Below are positions 1-8,687 of a stretch of DNA of 52,357 bases, piece by piece. Within the stretch, counting starts at the first letter, position 1. Each line of letters begins with the position of its first letter. The notes under the pieces are model-generated. The model saw only the letters and a list, made by a program, of their open reading frames with translations. It was not told the DNA's origin and ran no database searches. Position numbers and translations under genes: made by a program. This DNA comes from Planctomycetota bacterium (lineage in GTDB: Bacteria; Planctomycetota; Planctomycetia; Gemmatales; Gemmataceae), in assembly GCA_009920765.1 (NCBI GenBank), contig RFZJ01000019.1, forward strand, positions 1-52,357, given 5' to 3'.

Positions 1-885
1 TCAGACCCAAGGCTTATCGAACTACCAAAGTTATTATGGTGGCCGATTTTAAACTTGATAATTTTAAATACTCGCCCAAAGCAATCTGCAAAAAAATACG
101 CCCGGGTATGGGACGAAAAAACCGGCTCCCCCCTAATGCATTACACCTTGATGCAAACCAAGTTACTGCAAGAGAAATTCCCAGGTATCCCAGTGGAATT
201 TGGGATGCAAATCGGAAATCCCGCTTTGCTTGAAACCATCAAAAAAATGGTCGCCCAAGGCATCGAAAAAATAATCGTATTTCCAATGTACCCACAATAC
301 TCCGCTACAACCACGGCTTCCGCCATGGACTGCCTAGGGCAGGCACTTCAACAAATCCGCAGAGTCCCTGCCATCAGGTTTATTCCACCTTACTACCAAC
401 ACCCCGCATACATCAAGGCATTGGCCACCATCATTCGCGAACAGGAAGCCAAACTAAGCTGGAAACCCGACCACCATTTAATCAGCTTTCATGGCATCCC
501 AATTTCATACTGCCAGCGAGGCGATGTTTACGCCACTCACGTAAAACGAACCACCTTTGCATTAGTTAAGGAAATGGGCTGGTCTCGAGATTACTGGACC
601 CAATCTTTTCAGTCCTTGTTTGGAAGAGAAGAATGGCTTAAGCCCTATACTGAAGAAACCTTAAAAAAGATGGCCAAAAAAGGCATCAAAAAGATATTCG
701 TTAGCACGCCAGGCTTCACCGCTGATTGTCTGGAAACCATTGATGAAATAGGTCACGAAGCCAAGGAAGTTTTTCTTGAAGCTGGTGGAGAAGAACTATT
801 CCAGTGTCCCTGCCTCAATGATCATCCTGCATGGATTGAAGCCATGAAAACCATTGTCGAAGAAGAAGGTGCCGGCTGGCTTTAA
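1..885 (+). CDS. hemH: Ferrochelatase, 5' end cut by window edge
   Basis: Inserts ferrous iron into a porphyrin in the last step of haem synthesis. The frame is open from base 1, and its first residues (SDPRLIELPKLLWWPIL) match the usual ferrochelatase N-terminal region, so the gene starts upstream of the window. The TTG at 55 is internal and not a start. Visible family features are RPKQSAKKY and W-x(4)-GSPL near the front, the ISFHGIP segment carrying the catalytic His, the FQSLFGREEWLKPYT block, and a C-terminal TPGFTADCLETIDEI block with acidic metal-path residues. 294 residues are present; complete proteins are about 320-350, so roughly 35 residues are missing. An iron-uptake operon lies at 37.8-40.7 kb but is not linked to it. 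Confidence 0.95.
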   Translation, partial: SDPRLIELPKLLWWPILNLIILNTRPKQSAKKYARVWDEKTGSPLMHYTLMQTKLLQEKFPGIPVEFGMQIGNPALLETIKKMVAQGIEKIIVFPMYPQYSATTTASAMDCLGQALQQIRRVPAIRFIPPYYQHPAYIKALATIIREQEAKLSWKPDHHLISFHGIPISYCQRGDVYATHVKRTTFALVKEMGWSRDYWTQSFQSLFGREEWLKPYTEETLKKMAKKGIKKIFVSTPGFTADCLETIDEIGHEAKEVFLEAGGEELFQCPCLNDHPAWIEAMKTIVEEEGAGWL

Positions 886-1105
886 TATAGATAAAATTTA
901 GGGATTATTTCGGCACTTAGGGTAATTACCCTTGTAGTTGTTGTTACGCAGCACTTTGCCTCTTGAATCAATTTATTCTTTATTCTTCCTGATTGGCCCC
1001 AACAACCATGTCGATAAGAATAGTGTCAGGGAGAACACCGAAGAGCACCTTGAAAGATTCTCACCCCACTGTTTGAGTTTCGGCTTTTTGTTCTCTTGAT
1101 TTGAA
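886..1105 (+). other. Intergenic stretch ahead of a strong terminator, possible small RNA or long 3' UTR
   Basis: About 220 bases separate the hemH stop from the terminator hairpin at 1106-1142. They hold a perfect palindrome GGGTAATTACCC at 920-931 and no credible coding frame. The terminator reads on the plus strand, so the transcript it ends is either hemH with a long 3' UTR or a separate small RNA. I do not recognise a 6S, SRP, RNase P or tmRNA signature. Confidence 0.3.
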
Positions 1106-1142
1106 GTACGGCAGCGCATGGCAGCACTGCCGTGCTTTTTTT
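1106..1142 (+). terminator. Rho-independent terminator
   Basis: A 9-bp stem GTACGGCAG (1106-1114) and CTGCCGTGC (1127-1135), with one G-T pair, is followed by seven T residues. It faces the convergent DUF1028 gene, whose stop codon begins in the T-tract. The minus strand lacks a T-tract after the hairpin, so it works in the plus direction. Confidence 0.8.
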
Positions 1143-1887
1143 ATTTCCCCTTCAAAATAACTTTAAACCTGCTGGTCAAGTTTGCAATACGAATAAGCTC
1201 ATCAATCGGGCTTGAGTGATCATCAACCCTGAAATCCAACCATCGATCGCCTAAAGAATTAGGTCCACCATTAGGTTTTACAACTAAAAGGGCGGCCGAT
1301 TGCTTCCCACGCTTGTCACCGCCAGCTTTTTCACCTGCCGCTAATGAAAAAAGAAGCCTGACACCCAAAGAACCCTTGGTATCCTCATATCCCTTTGCCA
1401 TGGCATCAAGTACTTCGGGCCCCGTTAGAAGATTGCCTTGGCAAGAATAATTTTTGCCAGCTTTAGCCCCTGCCCATGGGTTACACTTTGCACCGGTATA
1501 GTTTGCGGTCATGCCATTCTTATCAATAACTCCTACCTGGCGAATATCCCGACCTTCATCCATTTTCATCAATTCGTCTAGAGCTTCCTTGGCGCTTTTC
1601 CCTTTGCCCATAAGTTCCAATGCAGCATTTCCCAATAGAACGTTCACACTACTTTGAGTTGCAACAGCGCCAACCCCAGCTTTAGCCCACGAAACAGCAC
1701 TACCAACCGCAAGGTATTTAGATGCAACCGCAATGCCCCATTCTTTTGTATCTGGATCATAGGCAACAATAGAAAACGTGCTGCAAGTCGCACGTTCATC
1801 AGAGGGTTGAACCTGATAATCAGCCCTGGCAAACAAGCAAACCAAAGGTATTAAAAAGAAAGCACACCTAAAAATAAACTTTTTCAT
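1141..1887 (-). CDS. Secreted DUF1028 (Ntn-hydrolase-like) protein
   Basis: The protein has a Sec signal peptide (residues 1-22, ending LFARA) followed by a complete DUF1028 domain: CSTFSIVAYD near residue 35, then GIAVASK, GVGAVATQS, a GKGKSAKEAL helix, and the C-terminal block ending in WLDFRVDDH. DUF1028 proteins have an Ntn-hydrolase-like fold and no settled substrate. The frame is open to 1962, but the ATG at 1887 is preferred because the signal peptide starts there and a GGA lies about 10 bases upstream. That makes 248 residues, about the usual length. It is divergent from the small gene at 1969. Confidence 0.85.
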   Translation of the reverse strand: MKKFIFRCAFFLIPLVCLFARADYQVQPSDERATCSTFSIVAYDPDTKEWGIAVASKYLAVGSAVSWAKAGVGAVATQSSVNVLLGNAALELMGKGKSAKEALDELMKMDEGRDIRQVGVIDKNGMTANYTGAKCNPWAGAKAGKNYSCQGNLLTGPEVLDAMAKGYEDTKGSLGVRLLFSLAAGEKAGGDKRGKQSAALLVVKPNGGPNSLGDRWLDFRVDDHSSPIDELIRIANLTSRFKVILKGK

Positions 1888-1968
1888 AATTATTTTTCCA
1901 TCGATAAAGGAACAAATATAACTAAAACAATGAAGATCAGATTTTAACAACAGAAAAAGCACGATTCC

Positions 1969-2286
1969 ATGAAAGAATATATTCTAATTACAGTGTGTTC
2001 AGAAAAGGACGAGAACGGCAATACTTTTTCCCAAAGGTTGAGCTTATTCTGGACGCAAATGCTCAGGCAAAGCCCAGAAGAATTCGAGAAAGTTTATGCG
2101 GAAAGCAGTGAATTTGAAAATCAGGCCGGGGTACTTAAACGAAAATATGCCATCTTGCCTGAACTAACTGAATTCCTCAAAAATAAATTTTTAAGCGAAA
2201 GGCTAAACGTCTTAGACATCGATATTGATGATTTTTATTCCCCTTACGAACTTACTGCTCCAGATTGGATGCAGATCGAGCACTAA
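1969..2286 (+). CDS. Small orphan protein, 105 aa
   Basis: I do not recognise a family. The product is acidic and soluble, with no signal peptide or membrane segment. The middle is rich in Glu and Lys (residues 35-80) and the end has a DIDIDDF patch. The ATG at 1969 has no clear Shine-Dalgarno sequence, so the start is uncertain. It sits divergent from the DUF1028 gene and 95 bases ahead of lpxB, and may share transcription with lpxB. Confidence 0.55.
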   Translation: MKEYILITVCSEKDENGNTFSQRLSLFWTQMLRQSPEEFEKVYAESSEFENQAGVLKRKYAILPELTEFLKNKFLSERLNVLDIDIDDFYSPYELTAPDWMQIEH

Positions 2287-2381
2287 TCATTTAACTTCTT
2301 GGGGAACCTCTCTTGCTACCTTTACTGTGAAAACATTATTCTTGCGACTTAGGAAAGTTTTCTTGAACAAGAGCGGAAGCC

Positions 2382-3536
2382 ATGAACATTTTTATAAGTG
2401 CCGGCGAACCAAGTGGTGACTTGCATGGAAGCAATTTAGCTAAGGCACTGTTAGCCCGCAACCCTACCATCCAATTATTTGGATTTGGTGGCAGCAAGAT
2501 GCGAGATGCCAACTGCAAATTAATTTATCCATTGGCAGATTTTGCCGTAATGGGCTTGTACCAGGCGTTGAAAGCCTACCCGCAGTTCAAAAGGATTCTA
2601 AAACTGGCTATCGACCATTTTTTACAATGCAGGCCAGATGTTTTAGTATTAATAGATTACCCCGGTTTTCACTGGCATCTTGCTGATGCTGCAAAAAAAA
2701 TGGGCATTCCGGTAATCTACTTTGTTCCACCCCAAATATGGGCCTGGGCCTCATGGCGGGTGAAAAAAATGCGCAGGCTCACCGATTTGGTACTGTGCAA
2801 TTTCCCCTTTGAAGAAAAATGGTTCAAGCAGAATAATGTTCCTGCCAAACTCATCGGTCACCCATTTTACGATCAGATTCTAAAACAAAAACTTGATAAA
2901 GCATTCATAGCTGATCAAAAATCAAAACCTGGACTGGTGATAGGGATTCTTCCTGGTTCACGCAATCAAGAAGTCGCAATGAATTTTGAATCTCTATTCA
3001 AGGCAGCAAATCTTCTTAATCAAAAACATCCAGAAACTAGATTTCTGGTTGCGGCGTTCTCTGAAGCTCACAAAACAATCATCCTCGACAAAATCAAGAA
3101 CTCAAACCTGCCGATTGAAGTTCATACAGGAAAAACTCCTGAAATCATGAACATAGCATATGCATGCGCCTCAGTCTCCGGTTCAGTCAGCTTGGAACTG
3201 CTTTGCGCACAAACTCCATCAGTCATCATTTTTCAAACATCACCGATCATGTCGATAGTTGCCAGTACCCTCAAGAACATTCCCTACATCACTTTGGTAA
3301 ATTTATTGGCGGAGAAAGAGCTTTTCCCAGAACAATTTGGGTATTATTGCAAATCAAAGTGGGCCTTCAATCACCTGAGTGAATGGGTGAAATTTCCAGA
3401 AAAACGCGAGGCATTGGCAAAAGAATTAGGCGTCTTGAAATCATTGATCATGTCGGGTGGGGCATCTGAGAAAGGCGCTTTTGAAATCATCGAATTTATT
3501 GAAAAGAGAAAAGCTCAGGCCGCAATCGCAGCCTGA
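2382..3536 (+). CDS. lpxB: Lipid-A-disaccharide synthase
   Basis: Joins UDP-diacylglucosamine to lipid X to give the lipid A disaccharide, a peripheral inner-membrane step of LPS synthesis. The N-terminal ISAGEPSGDLHGSNL is the family signature, followed by the FGGSKM region, LIDYPGFHW, and YFVPPQIWAWASWR, then GILPGSRNQEV at the start of the second GT-B lobe and a donor-binding ASVSGSVSLE segment. Its 384 residues match the family. GGAAG lies just ahead of the ATG. The last codons, including the stop, form one arm of a perfect 10-bp hairpin that probably ends the facing gene. Together with kdsB at 11.3 kb it shows an LPS-bearing outer membrane. Confidence 0.95.
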   Translation: MNIFISAGEPSGDLHGSNLAKALLARNPTIQLFGFGGSKMRDANCKLIYPLADFAVMGLYQALKAYPQFKRILKLAIDHFLQCRPDVLVLIDYPGFHWHLADAAKKMGIPVIYFVPPQIWAWASWRVKKMRRLTDLVLCNFPFEEKWFKQNNVPAKLIGHPFYDQILKQKLDKAFIADQKSKPGLVIGILPGSRNQEVAMNFESLFKAANLLNQKHPETRFLVAAFSEAHKTIILDKIKNSNLPIEVHTGKTPEIMNIAYACASVSGSVSLELLCAQTPSVIIFQTSPIMSIVASTLKNIPYITLVNLLAEKELFPEQFGYYCKSKWAFNHLSEWVKFPEKREALAKELGVLKSLIMSGGASEKGAFEIIEFIEKRKAQAAIAA

Positions 3537-3540
3537 GCTT
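3501..3540 (-). terminator. Minus-strand terminator inside the 3' end of lpxB
   Basis: A perfect 10-bp stem AAGCTCAGGC (3511-3520) pairs with GCCTGAGCTT (3531-3540) around a 10-base loop. Read on the minus strand it is followed by TTCTCTTTTC. It lies about 19 bases past the stop of the barrel gene, so it most likely ends that transcript although it lies in the lpxB reading frame. Confidence 0.65.
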
Positions 3541-3558
3541 GAAAAATCATACCTTTGA

Positions 3559-4437
3559 TTAAAATTGAATCCCGCCATTGTATAGCAAAGAAATATTAGA
3601 CAAATCGCTATTGTTCTGGCTTTGCAAAACACCATTCCAAATGTAGTCCCACTCCAACCTAAGACCTGCAATCAAATTCACTTTTCCAAAAGGTATTTGC
3701 AAATCAGAATGAAGCGAAAGAAATACACCACCAATAGTATCTTTCAAGTTTGGAAAACCAACAAATTCAGTTTTACCCGAACCATATCTACCCCCGATAT
3801 CGCCACCGATTCGCCAAGAGTTATCTTTGTTAAACGCATCGCCTCGGAGGTAATATTCTTTTCCGCCCGACAAGTTAACAAAAGTGGTATTCAACGAAAT
3901 AATACCAACATCTACAGCAGGAATAGTGAGTGATTTATTGACGCCAATGCCAAAGGTACCACTGCGATCTAAATAAGGAAGGTTGAAAAGTGAAACAGCA
4001 GGATTACGATTATTGCTATTATAATGGGTATTTGAAACACCAAGATCAATCACCCAAGCTTGGTCTGCATCAGGGTTGAAGAAAAGAGAACGACCGCCAC
4101 CGCCTATATTCCAACCAGTTTCCAAAACATTATTAAAAACACCTCCACCCACGGTAAACTCTGGCCCTGTCCGAAAATAGGTTTCGAGAAGAATGGGTCC
4201 CGATTTGCAGTTGCCCGTAGGTCCACAACAACCAGGGTCTCTCGGATATAAGATCCACTCAGAGAGGGTTGCCCGAGTCGGAACTGTGGTGGGACCTTGG
4301 TTATCAGAATCATTCAAGTTTCCAATCGAACTTGGCGTGGCAGTCCCATAACCCGCGGAAGGATCTTGCCCCCAGATTTGGCTTCCAACAAGCCCCAGAA
4401 CTCCCAGACTTAAAACTAAGATCTTCAATGCTTTCAT
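3559..4437 (-). CDS. Outer-membrane beta-barrel protein of planctomycete type
   Basis: The protein has a signal peptide (MKALKILVLSLGVLGLVGSQIWGQ), a low-complexity linker, then a Cys/Gly block (DPGCCGPTGNCKSGPI) of a kind found in planctomycete surface proteins. The rest alternates short hydrophobic strands with Gly, Asn and Ser turns and ends in Phe (GGIQF), as outer-membrane barrels do. I infer a barrel of 8 or more strands; the function is unknown. The frame is open to 4554, but the ATG at 4437 carries the signal peptide and has GAGG about 6 bases upstream, and a consensus promoter lies at 4566-4593. That gives 292 residues. Confidence 0.75.
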   Translation of the reverse strand: MKALKILVLSLGVLGLVGSQIWGQDPSAGYGTATPSSIGNLNDSDNQGPTTVPTRATLSEWILYPRDPGCCGPTGNCKSGPILLETYFRTGPEFTVGGGVFNNVLETGWNIGGGGRSLFFNPDADQAWVIDLGVSNTHYNSNNRNPAVSLFNLPYLDRSGTFGIGVNKSLTIPAVDVGIISLNTTFVNLSGGKEYYLRGDAFNKDNSWRIGGDIGGRYGSGKTEFVGFPNLKDTIGGVFLSLHSDLQIPFGKVNLIAGLRLEWDYIWNGVLQSQNNSDLSNISLLYNGGIQF

Positions 4438-4817
4438 TCCAACCTCGCGACTAAAAGCGACGAGAATCTTCAGGGCTTGGCTTAATCCAAACTCCTGAAA
4501 CTTAATCACTACACTTGAACCCCTTTGGCCTTTCAAAGACAAAAAGGTATTCAATGATTCATCGGATTATATTTGGGAAGAGTTTAACAAGAATACCGCT
4601 TGTGATAGAAATAAAGCCTTTGAGGCTTGTAACCTACAAAATAGGCAATTACGAGAGAATCTATCTTCCCCATCTTCACATGATTTAAGTGTGCTTCCGG
4701 TTTTTCCCGGCATTTTAAAAGGGATGAAGCATTACAAGATTTCAAATAGTTGGTTGCCCTCACCCCATTTTTCAAAGATAATTCGTCTATCCTAAAAAAC
4801 TGTACGGAGATTCAAAA
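4438..4817. other. 380-bp divergent intergenic region
   Basis: This region lies between the barrel gene (minus) and the cytochrome gene (plus). It holds the minus-strand promoter at 4566-4593 and an SD (GGAG) for the cytochrome gene just before 4818. Short open frames here have no family features or good start signals. I see no RNA gene in it. Confidence 0.6.
4566..4593 (-). promoter_or_regulatory. Sigma-70-type promoter for the barrel gene
   Basis: Read on the minus strand, a -35 TTCTTG (4588-4593) and a perfect -10 TATAAT (4566-4571) are separated by 16 bases. The predicted transcript start is near 4559, leaving a leader of about 120 bases before the ATG at 4437 and making the ATG-like start at 4554 unlikely. 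Confidence 0.55.
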
Positions 4818-6707
4818 ATGTTAATCTGGAAAATGCATCCCCTACCCTTGGCGATTTTTACCTTTGCCATGTTCAATCTCAACCAACTCATGGCTGGCCA
4901 ATCCAACAGTCTCATGGATGTTTCGCAAGACGGAAAAAGATTAGCGGTTGCGAACACCGACAGTGGAACTGTAACAGTATTTGATGTTCAATCTAGAAAA
5001 CCTCTTGCGGAAATCCCTGTTGGGACAAAACCCGAGGGCGTAACATGGGTAGGAAAAAGCTACTTACTAGCGGTCACTCTTTATTCAGAAGACAAAGTCG
5101 TGATCATCGATGGCGAAAAATTATCCGTGATAAAGGCCATTACAACCGAAGACGAACCCTACGGGATTGTTTCCACACAAGATGGTAAAAACCTTTATGT
5201 CACCCATGAATATCCTGGGAAGGTTTCAGAAATCAATACTACGAATTTCACGGTAAACAAAGTTTTCAGTGCTGGAAAAATGACCAGGGGAATTGCCTTG
5301 TCCCCTGATGAAAAGAATTTATTCGTAACTGAATTTTATTCAGCATCTGTTAATAAACTTGACGTTGCAACAGGCAGGAAGATGGATCACTGGAAAGGAA
5401 GGGATGATGATAATCTTGCAAGGCAAATCACTACTCATCCCACCCGGCCTAAAGTTTATTACCCGCACATTCGTTCCCGAACCCACATAATTGATGCTGA
5501 TGGTTCCATTTTTCCCGAATTAACTGTTTGCGATACTTCAGGGCTACCAGACAAAACCAGGCGAACGACCATTGCAATGGATACATTCAATGGTGTCTAT
5601 GTAGTCGCAACACCTTGGGAAACAGCAGTTTCGCCTGATGGAAAAACCCTTTATGTCATATATTCTGGCACCAATGACATGAATATTTGCAAGGTGATGG
5701 ATGATGATTATTCTGAAATCCGGAGGGTGGGAACTGCAATCCGAATAGGAGTAAATCCAAGAGCCATCCGCGTGAACCCAAACGGAAAAGAAGTTTATGT
5801 TTACAATGCATTGCAATTCGATGTAACCATTCACGCCCCAACCAACATGAACAAATTAGCCAGCATGAAATCTTGCGACCCGCCCAAAAGCCCCGAGTGG
5901 GTACGCGGCAAAATTCTTTTTAATACCTCTAATTCCCCTATGACTTCACGAAGGTGGGTTGCCTGCTTTTCCTGCCACCCCGATGGAAATTCTGATGGCA
6001 GGATTTGGGAAAATCCCGAAGGCCTGCGAAAAACTCCACCTATGGCAGGATTAGCCCACACACACCCATTGCACTGGTCTGCGGATCGCGATGAAGTTCA
6101 AGATTTCGAATACACAATCCGGGGCAAGTTGATGCAGGGATTCGGGCTTACAAAAGGTGCGCTCACCCCTAAAATCGGGTTTGAAAAAACTGAACTTAAG
6201 GAGAATCTTTCGAACAAATCAGCAGACCTCGATGCACTTGCAATTTATACCAACTCTTTCGGTTTTACTCTTTCGCCACATATCGAGGCCCCAGGAAAGT
6301 TGACTAAACAGGCAGAGCGGGGTAAATCTATATTCTTCAATAATCAAGTCGGCTGCGCTTCTTGCCATTCCGGCCCCTATTATTCTGACAGCCAATTAGG
6401 TGCCAAAGGAAAAATTCATAATGTGGGAACAGGCAATGATGATCCATCTGAAAAAATGGGCCCTGAATATGACACTCCAACATTGCTGGGACTTTATCGC
6501 AATGCGCCTTACCTTCACCATGGTAAAGCCAAAACTCTCATGGATGTGCTGACAACACAGAATTTAAACGATAAGCATGGTAAAACAAGCCATCTTTCAA
6601 TTTCCGAAAAAGAAGATTTAGTGGAATTTTTAAAGGCATTGCCTTATGAGATGCCCCCTGATGAAACGCCCAATACCGTCAAGTTTCGATTTACACCAAA
6701 AAAGTAA
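4818..6707 (+). CDS. YncE-like beta-propeller fused to a MauG-type di-haem cytochrome domain
   Basis: A signal peptide (about residues 1-27, LMA-GQ) leads into 40-residue beta-propeller repeats of the YncE type (about 30-350), each with a blade such as SPDEKNLFVTEFYSASV or SPDGKTLYVIYSG. The C-terminal third has two c-haem motifs: CFSCH at residues 383-387 and CASCH at 513-517, with the typical YDTPTLLGLYRNAPYLHHGKA block of the cytochrome c peroxidase/MauG family. Haem attachment means it is exported. The likely role is periplasmic electron transfer or oxidation of a bound partner, with the propeller acting as the binding platform. Its substrate cannot be told from sequence. A weak GGAG precedes the ATG. 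Confidence 0.88.
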   Translation: MLIWKMHPLPLAIFTFAMFNLNQLMAGQSNSLMDVSQDGKRLAVANTDSGTVTVFDVQSRKPLAEIPVGTKPEGVTWVGKSYLLAVTLYSEDKVVIIDGEKLSVIKAITTEDEPYGIVSTQDGKNLYVTHEYPGKVSEINTTNFTVNKVFSAGKMTRGIALSPDEKNLFVTEFYSASVNKLDVATGRKMDHWKGRDDDNLARQITTHPTRPKVYYPHIRSRTHIIDADGSIFPELTVCDTSGLPDKTRRTTIAMDTFNGVYVVATPWETAVSPDGKTLYVIYSGTNDMNICKVMDDDYSEIRRVGTAIRIGVNPRAIRVNPNGKEVYVYNALQFDVTIHAPTNMNKLASMKSCDPPKSPEWVRGKILFNTSNSPMTSRRWVACFSCHPDGNSDGRIWENPEGLRKTPPMAGLAHTHPLHWSADRDEVQDFEYTIRGKLMQGFGLTKGALTPKIGFEKTELKENLSNKSADLDALAIYTNSFGFTLSPHIEAPGKLTKQAERGKSIFFNNQVGCASCHSGPYYSDSQLGAKGKIHNVGTGNDDPSEKMGPEYDTPTLLGLYRNAPYLHHGKAKTLMDVLTTQNLNDKHGKTSHLSISEKEDLVEFLKALPYEMPPDETPNTVKFRFTPKK

Positions 6708-6722
6708 CACGGAGCGATTCGA

Positions 6723-7505
6723 TTGAGTAAAGATTTAAAATCCCGGTACGAAGCTGGAATAGAGCTTGCCCAAAAAGCTGCGAAAATTGCGATGGGATAC
6801 TATGAAACCGCACTTGATATTGAATGGAAAAATGATGAAAGCCCAGTTACCGTCGCAGATAGAGAGTCAGAAAAATTCCTACGCTCCTCGCTAAATAAAT
6901 ATTTCAAACAAGATGGGTTCCTTGGTGAAGAATATGATGATGAACCAGGGGATTCCGGCTATCGCTGGATAATCGACCCAATCGATGGCACCCGGAATTT
7001 TGTTCGCGGGATACCAATTTGGGCCACTCTCTTAGGCCTCGAATATAAGGGCGAAATGCAGGCCGGGATTACCGTTGCCCCAGGTCTTAATCAAACTTAC
7101 AGGGCTCTTAGAGGCGATGGTGCTTTTCGCAATGACATTAAAATCAATGTCTCAACCATCAACACCTTGGCAACTTCCCAGCTCTTTTATTCCAGCATTT
7201 CCTGGTTTGTCAAGGCGGGTATGGAAAAAGAATTCCTTGCACTTGCAAGTGCAACGGAAAAGCAGCGGGGCTTTGGTGATTTCTATGGATTCGTTCTTGT
7301 GGCCCAAGGCGCTGGTGAAATCATGATTGAACACGGCGTACATGCATGGGATGTTGCTGCTATCATTCCGCTCATCGAGGAAGCTGGTGGCAAATTCTCT
7401 GACTGGAAAGGTAACAAATCCATTTATGCCCCGGATGTATTGGTAACCAACGGCATTCTACACCAACAAATTCTTGACAGGCTCGCAAACAAAATCCAAA
7501 GGTAA
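6723..7505 (+). CDS. Inositol-monophosphatase-family phosphatase, HisN-like
   Basis: A Mg-dependent, Li-sensitive phosphatase of the IMPase fold. The metal-site motifs are complete: LGEE near residue 77, DPIDGTRNF near 95, and the C-terminal HAWDVAAIIPLIEEAGG. The family includes histidinol-phosphatase HisN, inositol monophosphatase and nucleotidase members; the GYRWIIDPIDGTRNFVRG context most resembles HisN-type proteins, but I would not fix the substrate. The start is TTG at 6723 with GGAG about 9 bases before it. It lies 15 bases after the cytochrome gene and 6 bases before mtnA, so it is probably co-transcribed with mtnA. A CysQ-like paralogue lies at 15.4 kb. Confidence 0.85.
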   Translation: MSKDLKSRYEAGIELAQKAAKIAMGYYETALDIEWKNDESPVTVADRESEKFLRSSLNKYFKQDGFLGEEYDDEPGDSGYRWIIDPIDGTRNFVRGIPIWATLLGLEYKGEMQAGITVAPGLNQTYRALRGDGAFRNDIKINVSTINTLATSQLFYSSISWFVKAGMEKEFLALASATEKQRGFGDFYGFVLVAQGAGEIMIEHGVHAWDVAAIIPLIEEAGGKFSDWKGNKSIYAPDVLVTNGILHQQILDRLANKIQR

Positions 7506-7511
7506 GGGAAC

Positions 7512-8564
7512 ATGAAGAATTACAGCATCCCGCGATCCATGGAATGGATTGGTGGCATTGATGGGCATCTTCGTCTTTTAGACCAAACCCTTCTACCAAT
7601 TGATGTTTGTTTCATCGATTGCAGGGACATCACTACGGTTCACGAAGCAATTCGAAGCCTGCGGGTAAGAGGCGCTCCTGCAATCGGAATAACTGCCGCT
7701 ATGGGTGTTTTAGTCGGGATGAAAAACATCCCTTCGGGGACTTCATTTAAAAAACATTACGAGGATACAGATAGTTATCTGCGCACCAGCAGGCCAACAG
7801 CGGTAAATCTTTTCTGGGCACTTGATCGCATGAAGCGCAAATTTCTTGCCATTGCAGATCATGCTGATCAATCAAGCATCCTTTCCATGTTGCTTGAAGA
7901 AGCATTAATGATCGAAAAAGAAGACCGTACAATGTGCCAATCCATTGGAAGGATTGGCGCTAATCTGGTCCAAGATGGATTTGGCATCCTCACACATTGC
8001 AACACGGGCGGCCTTGCAACAGCAGCCTATGGTACCGCATTATCAGTAATTTTCACTGCAAGTGAGCAAGGCAAATCCATCCATGTTTTTTGCGATGAAA
8101 CTAGACCCCTCATGCAAGGCGCTCGTCTTACTTCCTGGGAATTATTACAAGCTGGCATTCCTGCCACTCTTATTTGCGACAGCATGGCTGCACAAGTAAT
8201 GAAAGAAGGCAAAATCAACATGGTTATTGTGGGCGCTGATCGTATTGCTGCAAATGGCGACTCTGCAAACAAGATTGGAACCTACGGATTATCTGTTTTG
8301 GCACATGCCCACAACATTCCGTTTTATGTGGCAGCTCCATCAAGCACCTTTGATCTTTCGATTGAGGATGGATCAGGTATTCCCATCGAACAACGAAACT
8401 CCAAAGAAATCACCGAAACATTCGGCAAACAAGTAGCCCCGAAGGGTGTTTCAGTTTACAATCCGGCCTTTGATGTAAGCCCCTCCCATTTGATTACGGG
8501 CATTATTACTGAAAAAACATTAATCACACCAGTCAACGCTAAAAACATCAAAAACTCACTTTGA
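7512..8564 (+). CDS. mtnA: S-methyl-5-thioribose-1-phosphate isomerase
   Basis: Converts methylthioribose-1-phosphate to the ribulose form in the methionine salvage pathway, which recycles the methylthioadenosine left by polyamine synthesis. Family signatures are RSLRVRGAPAIGI, the catalytic Cys in THCNTGGLATAAYGT, DETRPLMQGARLTSWEL, and the catalytic Asp in GADRIAANGDSANKIGTY. The 350-residue length fits. The N-terminal MEWIGG is typical. No other mtn gene lies in the window. BtaA (31.8 kb) releases methylthioadenosine, so this enzyme could help recycle it, but that link is inferred. Confidence 0.95.
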   Translation: MKNYSIPRSMEWIGGIDGHLRLLDQTLLPIDVCFIDCRDITTVHEAIRSLRVRGAPAIGITAAMGVLVGMKNIPSGTSFKKHYEDTDSYLRTSRPTAVNLFWALDRMKRKFLAIADHADQSSILSMLLEEALMIEKEDRTMCQSIGRIGANLVQDGFGILTHCNTGGLATAAYGTALSVIFTASEQGKSIHVFCDETRPLMQGARLTSWELLQAGIPATLICDSMAAQVMKEGKINMVIVGADRIAANGDSANKIGTYGLSVLAHAHNIPFYVAAPSSTFDLSIEDGSGIPIEQRNSKEITETFGKQVAPKGVSVYNPAFDVSPSHLITGIITEKTLITPVNAKNIKNSL

Positions 8565-8596
8565 ATCGGCAGGTTCAAACCAGCATGAAAACTAAC

Positions 8597-8625
8597 TTGG
8601 AATTCAACTTAAACTCTATTACAAT
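8597..8625 (+). promoter_or_regulatory. Sigma-70-type promoter for the cupredoxin-like gene
   Basis: TTGGAA (8597-8602) and TACAAT (8620-8625) are separated by 17 bases, close to the housekeeping consensus. The start codon is 63 bases past the -10 end, preceded by AAGGA. Confidence 0.6.
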
Positions 8626-8687
8626 AATATGATAAATGGTTGTGATCCATTTGGATATTTACCTACCCGTAGCTTCAAGGAACTAAC

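Noticed and set aside
55..885. Ferrochelatase starting at TTG 55
   Set aside because: The frame is open to base 1 and the upstream residues match the family, so the gene is cut by the window edge.
886..1105. 6S RNA, SRP RNA, RNase P RNA or tmRNA
   Set aside because: None of the diagnostic conserved blocks of these RNAs are present.
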